The notes under the pieces are model-generated. The model was not told the origin of the DNA. It saw only the letters and a program-made list of their open reading frames with translations, and did not search any database. From positions 1-64,000 of the forward strand of contig NZ_FWFR01000001.1 of assembly GCF_900172325.1 (NCBI RefSeq): a stretch of 64,000 nt of DNA, in the 5' to 3' direction. Numbering within the stretch: position 1 is the first letter of the stretch; each line of letters opens with the position of its first letter. The position numbers and the translations under genes were made by a program. Shown here one piece after another: positions 38,314 to 47,186 of the stretch. The stretch is from Oceanibacterium hippocampi (GTDB taxonomy: Bacteria > Pseudomonadota > Alphaproteobacteria > Sneathiellales > Sneathiellaceae).

Positions 38314-38341
38314 GGCGCCGCCCGGACGGCGCCGCCCGGAC
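38314..38341. repeat. Perfect 14-bp tandem repeat ahead of cysI
   Basis: GGCGCCGCCCGGAC occurs twice in direct tandem (38314-38327 and 38328-38341), immediately before the cysI ribosome-binding site. Each copy contains the self-complementary GGCGCC. Confidence 0.85.
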
Positions 38342-38355
38342 ATAGCAGGACGACG

Positions 38356-40008
38356 ATGTATCAATACGATCGCTTCGATCACCAGATGGTGCGCGAACGG
38401 GTGGCCCAGTTCCGTGGCCAGGTCGCGCGCCGCCTGAACGGCGAACTCACCGAAGACGAGTTCAAGCCGCTCCGCCTCCGCAACGGGGTCTATCTCCAGC
38501 TCCATGCCTACATGCTGCGGGTCGCCATTCCCTATGGCCTGCTGGCATCCCGGCAGTTGCGCAAGCTCGCCCATATCGCGCGGCGCTACGACAAGGGCTA
38601 CGGGCATTTCTCGACCCGCCAGAACATCCAGTACAACTGGCCGCGGCTGGACGAGGTGCCGGACATCCTGGCGGAACTCGCCGAGGTCGAGATGCACACC
38701 ATCCAGACCTCGGGCAACTGCATCCGCAATACCACCGCCGATCACCTGGCCGGCGTCGCCGTCGACGAGATCGAGGATCCCCGGCCCTACTGCGAGCTGG
38801 TTCGCCAGTGGTCGACCTTCCATCCCGAATTCAACTGGCTGCCGCGCAAGTTCAAGATCGCGATCAGCGGCGGCGCCCAGGACCGGGCGGCGCTCGCCTA
38901 TCACGATATCGGCCTTCGCCTGGTGAAGAACGACGCCGGCGAGATCGGCTTCGAGGTGATGGTCGGCGGTGGCCTGGGACGGACGCCGATGATCGCGAAG
39001 ACGATCCGGGAATTCCTGCCGAAGCAGCACCTGCTGAGCTATCTGGAAGCGATTCTCCGCGTCTACAACATGCTCGGCCGGCGCGACAACATCTTCAAGG
39101 CGCGGATCAAGATCCTCGTTCACGAGCACGGGATCGAGAAGATCCGCGAACTCGTCGAGGCCGACTGGGAGGCCACCCGGGATGGCGCCCTGGCGCTCCG
39201 TGACGAGGATATCGCCGGGTTCAAGGCCTTCTTCGCACCGCCGCCATACGAGACCCTGCCGGCCAACGACAGCGGCCTCGCCCAGCAGCTCGAAAGCGAC
39301 CCGGCCTTCGCCCGCTGGCACGGCAATGCGGTCATCGCCCATCGGGTTCCGGGCTATGCGGCGGTTGACATCTCGCTGAAGACCGGCGTGCAGGCGCCCG
39401 GCGACGTCACCGACGACCAGATGGACGCTATCGCCGATCTCGCCGACCGCTACAGCTTCGGCCAGATCCGGGTCAATCACCGGCAGAACCTGCTGTTCGC
39501 CGATGTCCGGCAGTCGGATCTTCACGCCCTCTGGCAGGCGCTGGTGGACCTCGATCTCGCGACCCCGAACAACGGCAAGCTGACCGACATCATTTCCTGC
39601 CCGGGAATGGATTTCTGCAGCCTGGCGACCGCCCGCTCGATCCCCGTGGCGCTCGACCTGCAGCGCCGCTTCGAGGACCTCGATCATCTCTACGATCTTG
39701 GCGACCTGACGCTGAACATCTCCGGCTGCATCAATGCCTGCGCCCATCATCATGCGGGCAACATCGGCATCCTCGGCGTCAACAAGAAGGGCGAGGAGCT
39801 TTACCAACTCCTGCTCGGCGGCTCGTCGCGCAACGATGCCTCGATCGGTGCTATCACCGGCCCGGGCTTCGCGCCGGACGCGATCGTCGGCGCGGTCGAG
39901 GACGTGCTCGCCGTCTATCTGGAACGGCGCGAGGGACCGGAAGAAACCTTTCTCGAGGTCTATCGCCGCCTCGGCGACCAGCCGTTCAAGGAGCGCCTCT
40001 ATGGATAA
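38356..40008 (+). CDS. cysI: Sulfite reductase hemoprotein / nitrite-sulfite reductase
   Basis: This 550-residue siroheme enzyme reduces sulfite to sulfide by six electrons. Two ferredoxin-like half domains and two siroheme/[4Fe-4S] domains are visible: NIQYNW and TSGNCIRN in the first, then SCPGMDFC and SGCINACAHHHAGNIG, which carry the four cluster cysteines. It lacks a flavoprotein partner in the operon and probably takes electrons from ferredoxin. The ATG at 38356 follows AGGA; in-frame sequence further upstream is DUF2849 in another frame. It overlaps DUF934 by eight bases. Confidence 0.94.
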   Translation: MYQYDRFDHQMVRERVAQFRGQVARRLNGELTEDEFKPLRLRNGVYLQLHAYMLRVAIPYGLLASRQLRKLAHIARRYDKGYGHFSTRQNIQYNWPRLDEVPDILAELAEVEMHTIQTSGNCIRNTTADHLAGVAVDEIEDPRPYCELVRQWSTFHPEFNWLPRKFKIAISGGAQDRAALAYHDIGLRLVKNDAGEIGFEVMVGGGLGRTPMIAKTIREFLPKQHLLSYLEAILRVYNMLGRRDNIFKARIKILVHEHGIEKIRELVEADWEATRDGALALRDEDIAGFKAFFAPPPYETLPANDSGLAQQLESDPAFARWHGNAVIAHRVPGYAAVDISLKTGVQAPGDVTDDQMDAIADLADRYSFGQIRVNHRQNLLFADVRQSDLHALWQALVDLDLATPNNGKLTDIISCPGMDFCSLATARSIPVALDLQRRFEDLDHLYDLGDLTLNISGCINACAHHHAGNIGILGVNKKGEELYQLLLGGSSRNDASIGAITGPGFAPDAIVGAVEDVLAVYLERREGPEETFLEVYRRLGDQPFKERLYG

Positions 40009-40504
40009 GATCCTCAAAGACGGCGTGCTGATCGACAACGAGTGGACCGACGTGACCGGCTACGAGGCGCTGTCCTCGCTTCCGTCCGGCGATATCGTCG
40101 TGCCGCTCGACCAGTGGCTGGAACACCGGGCCGACCTGGTGAAGCGGAACAGCCGCCTCGGCGTCCGCCTCAGGAACGACGAGGATCCCGCCCGCCTGGC
40201 CGACGATCTCGGGCGGATCGCGCTGGTCGTCCTCGAATTCCCGAGCTTCGGCGACGGACGGGCACTGTCGCAGGCGAACCTGCTGCGCCGCCGCCTGGGC
40301 TTCGAGGGCGAGATCCGCGCCACCGGCGATGTCCAGCGCGACCAGATGAACGACATGCGGCGCTGCGGGGTCGATGCCTTCGCCGTTCGCCCCGACCGCG
40401 ACGCGCTGGCCGCCGCCGAGGCGTTCGACGATTTCACCTATTCCTACCAGCCGACCGCCGACGGCCGGCTGCCGATCAGCCGGATACGCCGCGGCGACGC
40501 CTGA
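40001..40504 (+). CDS. DUF934 protein (CysI-associated)
   Basis: This 167-residue protein belongs to DUF934, encoded beside cysI in many proteobacteria and thought to support sulfite reductase. The conserved parts are FPSFGDGRALSQANLLRRR, GEIRATGDVQRDQ and FDDFTYSYQP. The ATG at 40001 lies inside the last codons of cysI (eight-base overlap). The 3' end overlaps the convergent rhomboid gene by 29 bases. Confidence 0.92.
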   Translation: MDKILKDGVLIDNEWTDVTGYEALSSLPSGDIVVPLDQWLEHRADLVKRNSRLGVRLRNDEDPARLADDLGRIALVVLEFPSFGDGRALSQANLLRRRLGFEGEIRATGDVQRDQMNDMRRCGVDAFAVRPDRDALAAAEAFDDFTYSYQPTADGRLPISRIRRGDA

Positions 40505-41141
40505 GCATGAGGGGGTAGAGCAGACCGCCGGCGAAGAACCCGCCGAGATGGGCCTGCCAGGCAACACCTGCGCCGCCACCGGTCAGCATCGTGCCCACGG
40601 GCGTCAATCCGATCACGAAGTTGAGCGCCAGGATGACCGCGACGAAGATCATCGCCCGCGCCGGACCGGCACGCGCCGCCATGAGCCAGGCCGCCGCCCC
40701 CATCAGGCCGAATACCCCGCCCGAAGCGCCGTAGACGAGAACGTCGAGTTCGCTCGACAGCACGGTCTGCGCGACCGCGCCGGCAACCCCGCAGACGAGG
40801 AAAAGCAGGGTCAGCCGCAGTGAGCCGATCAGGCGCTCGAGCAGGCTGCCGAAGGCCAGGAAAAGGCCGCAGTTCATGATCAGATGCATCAGGTCGTGAT
40901 GCAGGAACATGTGCCCGATCATGGTCATCGCGAGATCCGGCACGAGCCCCGGCGCGCCGCCCAGGAAGGCGTCGAGCTCGGCGGGCACGAAGCCGAAGGT
41001 GACGACGATCCGTTCGCCGGCCGCCGCGGGCAACAGGTTCACCGCTGCGAAGACCGCGACCAGGATCAGGGCGATGATCCGGGTCGCCGGCGGCACGTTG
41101 AAGATCGGCGGGCCTTTCGGCCGCGGACTGGACATCGTCAT
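40476..41141 (-). CDS. Rhomboid family intramembrane serine protease
   Basis: This 221-residue membrane protein has six predicted hydrophobic helices and all rhomboid catalytic marks: HMFLHHDLMHLIMNC (histidine and asparagine of the oxyanion region), GASGGVFGL with the catalytic serine, and WQAHLGGFFAG with the catalytic histidine. It should be an active intramembrane protease. Two close ATGs are possible, 41141 and 41135. It converges with DUF934. Substrates unknown. Confidence 0.92.
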   Translation of the reverse strand: MTMSSPRPKGPPIFNVPPATRIIALILVAVFAAVNLLPAAAGERIVVTFGFVPAELDAFLGGAPGLVPDLAMTMIGHMFLHHDLMHLIMNCGLFLAFGSLLERLIGSLRLTLLFLVCGVAGAVAQTVLSSELDVLVYGASGGVFGLMGAAAWLMAARAGPARAMIFVAVILALNFVIGLTPVGTMLTGGGAGVAWQAHLGGFFAGGLLYPLMLRRRRGVSG

Positions 41142-41488
41142 GAGGGGCCCGGGTGACTGGAATGGCTTTCCATAGGACGGATCCAGGCACCCGGGGTCAA
41201 GTACGGGCCGTCCGGATAGGGCGGCGCACCGGCATTTCCCGGCGGTCTGCACGCGAGATGGTTGAAAGTTCCCAATACGACCCCATCTATACAGGTGATC
41301 GTCTTCCCCTGCGGGCCCTGAATGCGCCCCGGAAGCCAGCCGGCGGCGAGTTTTGCGGCCGCGGCGGATCACGCCTCCCCAATGTGAGACGTTAACGATT
41401 AAACAACCATGCCATGAGAATGTCATGGGATCGCAAGAAGACAGACATCACGGTTCGCTACGATTGTAGGAAGAGGTGGTGATTAAGA
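41142..41488. other. Gap between rhomboid and the small gene at 41.5 kb
   Basis: These 347 bases show no supported gene. GC falls in the right half (41390-41490), where an inverted repeat and AT-rich sequence suggest a regulatory region for the small downstream gene. Confidence 0.5.
41412..41428. repeat. Inverted repeat CCATGA-N5-TCATGG
   Basis: A perfect 6-bp inverted repeat with a 5-base spacer lies about 60 bases before the small gene. It could be an operator. Confidence 0.5.
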
Positions 41489-41662
41489 GTGAAGAAAGTG
41501 AAAGACATGAACCATATGCATACTGTGACCGAGACGCCCCGCGCGTCCGTCATTCCGACGCTGCCGGCCGCCATCAAGGCGTCCGAGCGCGAAACGACCC
41601 CGGCGAAGTCGGGCCTGACGCGCGCGGAACTCCGCGAGATCGTCATGGACGTGCTCGGCTGA
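41489..41662 (+). CDS. Small unknown protein, 57 codons
   Basis: A small open frame that I think is real. From GTG at 41489 it encodes 57 residues (51 from the ATG at 41507), rich in Thr/Ala/Pro in the middle and ending LTRAELREIVMDVLG, a likely amphipathic helix. An AGGAAGAGGTGG purine-rich site at 41469-41480 favours the GTG start. It is followed after about 65 bases by the best terminator of the window, and preceded by a regulatory-looking gap. No signal peptide or membrane segment. I do not recognise the family. Confidence 0.6.
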   Translation: MKKVKDMNHMHTVTETPRASVIPTLPAAIKASERETTPAKSGLTRAELREIVMDVLG

Positions 41663-41725
41663 GGCCGAACGGTCCCGCCGGCTGCTGACGCGGCCGGCGC
41701 GCAGGGCAACCTGCGCCTAAAGATT

Positions 41726-41756
41726 CGTCACCGTCGCAGCGGTGGCGTTTTTTTTT
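41726..41756 (+). terminator. Rho-independent terminator
   Basis: CGTCACCG pairs with CGGTGGCG (8 bp, one T-G pair, loop TCGCAG), followed by nine T (41748-41756). It ends the small gene transcript ahead of the tRNA. Confidence 0.9.
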
Positions 41757-41832
41757 GGCCTGATCCTGTGCCCGCGACGACCCCATCCGGAATTGACGCC
41801 GCGTCCGCCTTGAGCCTAAAACCTTGGGCAAT

Positions 41833-41909
41833 GTCCCCGTAGCTCAGTCGGATAGAGCACAGGATTCCTAATCCTGGGGTCGCAGGTTCGAATCCTGCCG
41901 GGGACACCA
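41833..41909 (+). tRNA. tRNA-Arg (anticodon CCT)
   Basis: A full 77-base tRNA with encoded CCA. Acceptor stem GTCCCCG/CGGGGAC, D-arm AGCTCAGTCGGATAGAGC, anticodon stem CAGGA/TCCTG around TTCCTAA, and the T-arm GCAGG TTCGAAT CCTGC are all complete. The anticodon CCT reads AGG (Arg). Rare-codon tRNA genes are often island integration sites, but I see no repeat of its 3' end downstream. Confidence 0.97.
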
Positions 41910-41962
41910 GATTTTCCGGTGACCGAAGAGAGCGGTCTCGTCGCCAGTGCCGCTCCGCGTGG

Positions 41963-42706
41963 CTAGTCCGGATCGGGGCAATCCGTCGTCCAGCCGGTCG
42001 GTTCGACCGCGAAGGCCCGGCCGCCGCCGCCCGGATAGTGCCCGGCGCGGAGCGCGGCAGGATCGGGAGCCGGCGCGCCGAACGCCGCGTCGACCTCCAG
42101 CAAGCCGGGCTCGACACCGGTCGGCGCCGGGCGGCTGTAGACGGTCAGCGTGAACGGGTTGCGGCCGGGATAATGCGCGCGCATGACCTTTTCCCGGCCC
42201 ATCGAAGCACCGGGATAAAGCGGACAGCCGAGAGTCCGCAAGGCGACGCCGCGGATAGCCAGCGCATCGAGCAGGTTGTAGCGGCCGCCCGAGCCCTGTT
42301 CCCGCCAGTCGAAAGCGATTCCGCCGACGGCCGACGCGCTGCCGGCCAGGGTCACGTCGATGTCACCCAGCCTGCCGGCCAGCCCGTCTGTCGACCAGTG
42401 AACTTGGGGCAACCGGGCGCGTGCATCCTCAGCGGCCGGAACGGCCTCCCCCTCGGCCCCGGCGACTGCCAGCAGCGCTTCCGCCATCGGGCCGGCGGCA
42501 AGCGCGCGTGACCACCGCGCCCGGCATTCGTCCCGCGCCCAAACCGCGGCCGACGCATCGCGCGCCAGGATCTGCCGTTCGCAGCGGTCGACGAAGACGT
42601 CCTCGCTTTCACGCGGCGGAAAGCCGTCGGGCGATGCTGCGGCGACACCGATAAAGGCCGCGAGCGCGGCGGCCGTCCACCGGCATACGCCGGATCGTCG
42701 TTGCAT
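41963..42706 (-). CDS. Secreted protein of unknown function
   Basis: This 247-residue protein has a signal-peptide-like start (WTAAALAAFIGVAAAS, cut near AAA-S) and no domain I recognise. It has spaced cysteines (DRCERQ, DECRARW, LGCPLYPG, TDCPDPD), which may form two disulfides in the periplasm, and a central glycine-rich beta-like part. Its ATG at 42706 shares one base with the stop of the upstream membrane protein, so they are coupled and probably work together. Confidence 0.65.
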   Translation of the reverse strand: MQRRSGVCRWTAAALAAFIGVAAASPDGFPPRESEDVFVDRCERQILARDASAAVWARDECRARWSRALAAGPMAEALLAVAGAEGEAVPAAEDARARLPQVHWSTDGLAGRLGDIDVTLAGSASAVGGIAFDWREQGSGGRYNLLDALAIRGVALRTLGCPLYPGASMGREKVMRAHYPGRNPFTLTVYSRPAPTGVEPGLLEVDAAFGAPAPDPAALRAGHYPGGGGRAFAVEPTGWTTDCPDPD

Positions 42707-43383
42707 CACGCCACGTTCTGGGCCCCGGCACCCTGCCGGGCGGCGATCTCGGCCCGGAGGTCGTTCTGCAGCGCCTGCGCGCATTCGAGCGTGAGGCCGC
42801 CGCTCAGTACCGTCTCGTCGCTGCCGCTCCGTGTCCGCAAGGTGACCAGGTAGGAGCGCTCGACCGCCCGCCTGTTCAGTGCCCGCGAGAACATCGCGGA
42901 CGTGGGCTGGGCGCCGTAGACAAGGCCGCCGCCGGCTGTCCGGTGAACCACCTGGGGTGGCTCGTCCGTCCTGATCCGGCTGCCGCGCCTGAGGTTCAGA
43001 TCCGCGACGTCCGACAGCGGCCAGGCCTTGTCGCCGCTGCGAATGTCCTGGTCCGACACGGTGATCGTCGCCGGGGTCCGGTAGCGCGCGCCGATCGGGA
43101 AGGCAAGCAGGCCCATCGTGACGGGAATGAGGCCGAAGAGGGCAATGATCTCCAACCACAACTGGCTGCAGAGTGCCGCGCCACTGATGAGGAGAACGAG
43201 CGCCGCGCGCGAGGCGCGGGCCGGCACGACCTCGAACGTCGTGCCCCCGTCGGCGGACGACCTGACGAAGCGGCTGGTCGCCCTGTTGCCGAGCGTCCGG
43301 AACGCGTTCGCCCAGCCGAATTTCGTCAGGAGAACATATCCCGCTGCCAGCAGCAGGAGCAGAACAAGAATTCCCGTACCCAT
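42706..43383 (-). CDS. Membrane protein with possible PH-like domain, unknown function
   Basis: This 225-residue protein has three hydrophobic helices in the first 100 residues (LVLLLLLAAGYVLL; AALVLLISGAALCSQLWL; IIALFGLIPVTMGLLAF) and a soluble C-terminal part beginning TPATITVSDQDIRSGDKAWPLSDV, a pattern like bacterial PH-like domains of small membrane proteins. The assignment is by pattern only. It is translationally coupled to the secreted protein downstream. Confidence 0.65.
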   Translation of the reverse strand: MGTGILVLLLLLAAGYVLLTKFGWANAFRTLGNRATSRFVRSSADGGTTFEVVPARASRAALVLLISGAALCSQLWLEIIALFGLIPVTMGLLAFPIGARYRTPATITVSDQDIRSGDKAWPLSDVADLNLRRGSRIRTDEPPQVVHRTAGGGLVYGAQPTSAMFSRALNRRAVERSYLVTLRTRSGSDETVLSGGLTLECAQALQNDLRAEIAARQGAGAQNVA

Positions 43384-43474
43384 GGCATATCCGCGCGTTG
43401 CTGAAACAATCGGACAAAGAGGCCCATTATCCCGGTGCCCGGCGGGGAAAATCGCCCCCTGTTTGGGGGAGAAA

Positions 43475-44623
43475 TCAGTCGGCCTGCCGGTCGAACGCGG
43501 CCACGCTGCGGGCGATCAGCGCCACGGCTTCCGCCTGGCGGTGGGTGCCCGTCTTTGCCAGTATCCGCTTCAGATGGGAACGCACGGTGGCCGGCCCGAC
43601 GGCGCGGCGCCGGGCCACCTGATCGGGCGACAGGCCGTTCGCGAGGTCGGCGGCGATCACGGCTTCGGTCCGGGTCAGCCCGAACAGTTCGCGGAGCACG
43701 CGCGTCGTCGCGACCGGCCATTCCGGATCGCGGACCATGACGAGCGCAAGCGGCTGGGCGGCGAGCCGGGCCATTCCGGCCCGCAGCGGCGCGACGAACA
43801 AGGTCAGCGGCAAGCGATCGGTCCGCGTGAGCGCCATTGCCGACCCGGGCGGCTCCGTTGGGCCGGTCGCCGTGAGGAGGCATGCCCGTACGAGCTGCAT
43901 CATGCGCTCCTGAAGCAGCGGATCGCGGAGCGCCAGTCGGCCCTGGCCGAGCGTGAGGACGTCGGCCTCGCGCACGAGCGTCTCGGCCCGTCCGTTCAGC
44001 GTCGCGACCCGGCCAAGGCGGTCGACCGCGAAGACGGCCGCATCGATGCGGGCCAGCGCCTCCTCGCCGAACGCCTGGCGGATTCCAGCGTCCGCGAACA
44101 TCCTGCCGAGCCCGAGGGCGCGCTGAAGGTGGGGCAACAGGATCGAGAGCTTGCGCCGGTCGGCATCCTCGTAGGCGCCGGCCTGCTCCGGGCGATGCAC
44201 GCCGAGAACGCCGAGCACATCGCCATCCGCCGGGAAGACCGCGCCGACCATGTGGTGGATGTCGAGCGCGCTCAGCCATTCCCGGTAGAAACCGCTCCGG
44301 CGCTGCTCGGCCGGGCTGACGAGGTCGTGATCGGTGACGACGCGGCCCGGACCGAAGGCGGCGGAACGCTCGACCCAGAGGTCCTGCCGGTGCCAGTGCG
44401 CGGCCCAGTCCTGCCGGCTGTCCGGGATGTGGAGATTGTCGGTGCATTCGAGCAACCGGAAGTCGTCGCCGCCACCATGCAGTTTCAGCACGGCGCTGGT
44501 GGAATCCAGGGCCCCGGCGATCTCGCCCGCGATTCCCGCCCAGCCGGAAGCGTCGGCCGCCGCGTCGTAGAAACGCCCGATCAGTCCGAACAGCCGGTCG
44601 TCCGGGGCGCTATCCGGCGGCAT
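43475..44623 (-). CDS. LuxR-type HTH transcriptional regulator
   Basis: This 382-residue regulator has a C-terminal LuxR/FixJ helix-turn-helix (LTRTEAVIAADLANGLSPDQ, then VRSHLKRILAKTGTHRQAE). The N-terminal 300 residues have no acyl-homoserine-lactone domain marks; two PAS/GAF-like segments are possible (LHGGGDDFRLLECTD and DAAVFAVDRLGRVATLNGRA). It sits 215 bases from the divergent trkH gene and may control it, or the gene pair downstream. Confidence 0.85.
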   Translation of the reverse strand: MPPDSAPDDRLFGLIGRFYDAAADASGWAGIAGEIAGALDSTSAVLKLHGGGDDFRLLECTDNLHIPDSRQDWAAHWHRQDLWVERSAAFGPGRVVTDHDLVSPAEQRRSGFYREWLSALDIHHMVGAVFPADGDVLGVLGVHRPEQAGAYEDADRRKLSILLPHLQRALGLGRMFADAGIRQAFGEEALARIDAAVFAVDRLGRVATLNGRAETLVREADVLTLGQGRLALRDPLLQERMMQLVRACLLTATGPTEPPGSAMALTRTDRLPLTLFVAPLRAGMARLAAQPLALVMVRDPEWPVATTRVLRELFGLTRTEAVIAADLANGLSPDQVARRRAVGPATVRSHLKRILAKTGTHRQAEAVALIARSVAAFDRQAD

Positions 44624-44797
44624 GGGTCAGATCCCGTCACAAGTCGCACCCGGGAGGGCCGGCGGGCGCCCCGCTACGCGACATCGCAGAACATCGTCTG
44701 GATGATGCCGTGCTCCGGGCCGGCGCACAAGAGATCGCGGCGGCAAGGCACGGGATCGGGCTCGACGTTGCCGCCATCCGGCCCTAGGGTTCCCCTG

Positions 44798-44819
44798 CCC
44801 GGCCGATCGCGTGGCCGGG
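44798..44819. repeat. Hairpin ahead of trkH
   Basis: CCCGGCC and GGCCGGG form a perfect 7-bp stem with an 8-base loop, ending 19 bases before the trkH start. It may hinder ribosome access or bind a regulator. Confidence 0.5.
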
Positions 44820-44838
44820 TGCCGGATGCGAGTGCCGA

Positions 44839-46284
44839 ATGGCGAGTCTGACCCCCGTCGTGCGCGTTCTCGGCATGCTGCTGATCGCGCTGGCGGTCAC
44901 CATGCTGGTACCGCTCGGCATCGACATGTTCTACGAGCGCCAGGACTGGACGGCCTTCCTGCTGTCGGCGACCGTCGCCGCCTTCGCCGGTGGCGCCGCG
45001 GTGGCCGCGACCGGCAGCGGCAGCGCCTTCGAGATCGACACCCGGCAGGCCTTCCTGATCACCGGGGCGAGCTGGCTGATCCTGCCAGCCTTCGCCGCCG
45101 GCCCGTTCCTCGGCATCGGCCACAGCTATACCGATTCCTTCTTCGAGACCGTCTCCGGCCTGACCACGACCGGCTCGACCGTGCTGGTCGGGCTCGACGA
45201 CCTGCCGAAGGGAATCCTGCTCTGGCGCTCGTTCCTGCAGTGGCTGGGCGGCATCGGCATCATCGTGATGGCGATCGTGCTGCTGCCCTTCATGCGGGTC
45301 GGCGGGATGCAGCTCTTCCGTCTCGAAAGCTCCGACAAGTCGGAGAAGGCGGTCGCCCGGTCCTTTCATTTCGTCTTCTCGATCCTGCTGATCTATCTCG
45401 GCCTGACGATACTTTGCGCGGTCGCCTACGCGGTCCTCGGCATGTCGGGCTTCGACGCGGTCAATCACGCGATGGCGACGCTGTCGACCGGCGGCTATTC
45501 CACGCACGATGCCTCGTTCTCCTATTTCGTATCGCCCGCACTGCACTGGACCTCGATCGTCTTCATGCTGAGCGGCGCATTGCCCTTCGTGGTCTATATC
45601 CGCGTCCTGCAGGGCAAGCGGCAGGCTATCTGGCAGGATCCGCAGGTGCGCTTTCTGCTCGTCATGCTGGCCTTCGTCTGTGTGACGATGGCGCTCTGGC
45701 TGACCGCCACGAACGGGGTGCCGATCGGCCGGTCGCTCCGCCTTGTCACCTTCAACGTGGTGTCGGTCGTGACCACGACCGGTTTTGCCAGCGCCGATTA
45801 CTCGAGCTGGGGCCCGCCGGCGGCGACAGCCTTCTTCCTGCTGACCTTCGTCGGCGGCTGCGCCGGGTCGACGTCGGGGGCGATCAAGATCTACCGCATC
45901 CGCATCGCGCTGTCGGTCGTCCGCATGCAGGCGCTGAAGCTGATCACGCCGTCGCGGATCGTGCCGCTGACGTACGGTGGGCGACGTCTGAGCGACGACG
46001 CCGCCTACTCGGTCCTGGCGTTCCTGTTCGTCTACCTGGCCTCGACAGCGGCCGTCGCCGTCCTGCTTTCATTCATGGATCTCGATCTGGTCACGGCGCT
46101 GACCGCGAGCGCCACGGCGATCTCCAATGTCGGACCGGGGCTCGGGCCGGTGATCGGGCCGGCGGGGAATTTCGCGACCCTCCCCGACGGCGCCAAATGG
46201 GTCCTGACGGCGGCCATGCTGCTCGGCCGGCTGGAGATCTTCACGCTCTTCGTGCTGATCAATCCGCGCTTCTGGGAAAACTGA
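44839..46284 (+). CDS. trkH: TrkH family potassium uptake protein
   Basis: TrkH is the membrane subunit of a K+ uptake system, usually gated by the cytoplasmic TrkA. The 481-residue protein has the four pore-loop repeats with selectivity glycines: TTTGST, STGGYS, TTTGFA and SNVGPG, plus about ten hydrophobic helices. No trkA gene lies in the window. The ATG at 44839 gives the family length; longer in-frame reading from 44811 is in another frame and runs through to the next gene. Downstream is DUF1194. Confidence 0.93.
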   Translation: MASLTPVVRVLGMLLIALAVTMLVPLGIDMFYERQDWTAFLLSATVAAFAGGAAVAATGSGSAFEIDTRQAFLITGASWLILPAFAAGPFLGIGHSYTDSFFETVSGLTTTGSTVLVGLDDLPKGILLWRSFLQWLGGIGIIVMAIVLLPFMRVGGMQLFRLESSDKSEKAVARSFHFVFSILLIYLGLTILCAVAYAVLGMSGFDAVNHAMATLSTGGYSTHDASFSYFVSPALHWTSIVFMLSGALPFVVYIRVLQGKRQAIWQDPQVRFLLVMLAFVCVTMALWLTATNGVPIGRSLRLVTFNVVSVVTTTGFASADYSSWGPPAATAFFLLTFVGGCAGSTSGAIKIYRIRIALSVVRMQALKLITPSRIVPLTYGGRRLSDDAAYSVLAFLFVYLASTAAVAVLLSFMDLDLVTALTASATAISNVGPGLGPVIGPAGNFATLPDGAKWVLTAAMLLGRLEIFTLFVLINPRFWEN

Positions 46285-46358
46285 CGACACCCCGAAATCC
46301 CGCTGAGAAGGGCCCGCGCCATGCTAGGATGTCCGGAACGCGAAATCCGGAGAGCCAC

Positions 46359-47126
46359 ATGCGCCTTGCCCCGGGAGCCTTCGTCGCCTGCCTGTTCACC
46401 CTGCTCGCCATCGCGCTTGCGCCCCGCCACGCGACGGCCGGGACGGTCGACATCGAACTCGTCCTGCTCGCCGATGCCTCGGGCTCGATCGACGAGGCCG
46501 AAACCCTGTTCCAGCGCGCGAGCTATGCCGCCGCGGTCACCGATCCGGCGGTACTCGCCGCGATGACCGGCGGTTACCAGGGACGGATCGCGCTGACCTA
46601 CGTGGAATGGGGAAACGAATACAGCCAGGACGTTGTCGTCCCCTGGACGGTGATCGACGGAATCGAGGCCGCGACCGTGTTCGCCGAGGCGCTTCTCTCG
46701 CAGCCGCGCCGGGCCTTCGGGCTGAACGCGATCGGCAGCGCCATCGCCTTCGCCCATCGGCTGATCGAGGAGAACGACCATGAAGGCCTGCGCCGGGTCA
46801 TCGACTTTTCCGGCGACAGCGCCAACAACTGGGGCGGAATTGGGATCGAGGCGGCCCGGCGGGCGGCGATCGACGACGATATCGTGATCAACGGCCTGGC
46901 GATCCTTTGCCGCGGCTGCAACGGACGCCCGGTCGATTACGACCTGGAGGCGGCGTTCCGCGACTTCATCATCGGCGGCGTCGGCGCCTTCGTCGTCACC
47001 GCCGACGACAAGGCGAGCTTCGCGCAGGCAGTGCGCAACAAGATGCTGCTGGAGGTCGCCGGCCGGACCCCCGGCGAGGCTGTCGCGACGGTCTTGGCGG
47101 ACGATGGCGGCGGAGTCCCGGACTGA
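46359..47126 (+). CDS. DUF1194 (vWA-like) secreted protein
   Basis: This 255-residue protein is predicted to be exported (signal peptide to about HATAG) and to carry a von Willebrand factor A fold: LLADASGSID is the metal-ion-dependent adhesion site (DxSxS), and RVIDFSGDSANN is its partner strand. The DUF1194 family is common in Alphaproteobacteria and has no proven role. The ATG at 46359 follows CCGGAGA, which decides the start. It follows trkH by 74 bases and may be co-transcribed. Confidence 0.88.
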   Translation: MRLAPGAFVACLFTLLAIALAPRHATAGTVDIELVLLADASGSIDEAETLFQRASYAAAVTDPAVLAAMTGGYQGRIALTYVEWGNEYSQDVVVPWTVIDGIEAATVFAEALLSQPRRAFGLNAIGSAIAFAHRLIEENDHEGLRRVIDFSGDSANNWGGIGIEAARRAAIDDDIVINGLAILCRGCNGRPVDYDLEAAFRDFIIGGVGAFVVTADDKASFAQAVRNKMLLEVAGRTPGEAVATVLADDGGGVPD

Positions 47127-47186
47127 TCATCCGTCGCCAGACTTGCGCCTTTGCCGGCGGACAGTCCGTGTGCCATCGGGCGAGAA

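Noticed and set aside
41833-41909. tRNA-Arg as an island attachment site
   Set aside because: I looked for a repeat of the tRNA 3' end and for an integrase nearby and found neither in the window.
44674-44838. Possible small minus-strand frame ending GIIQTMFCDVA between luxR and trkH
   Set aside because: Its upstream part is only trkH read backwards and no start fits the tail; kept as untranslated gap.
44811-47126. A 771-codon frame joining trkH and DUF1194 regions
   Set aside because: The first part is trkH in a wrong frame; only the last 255 residues are a real gene, with a signal peptide and ribosome site at 46359.
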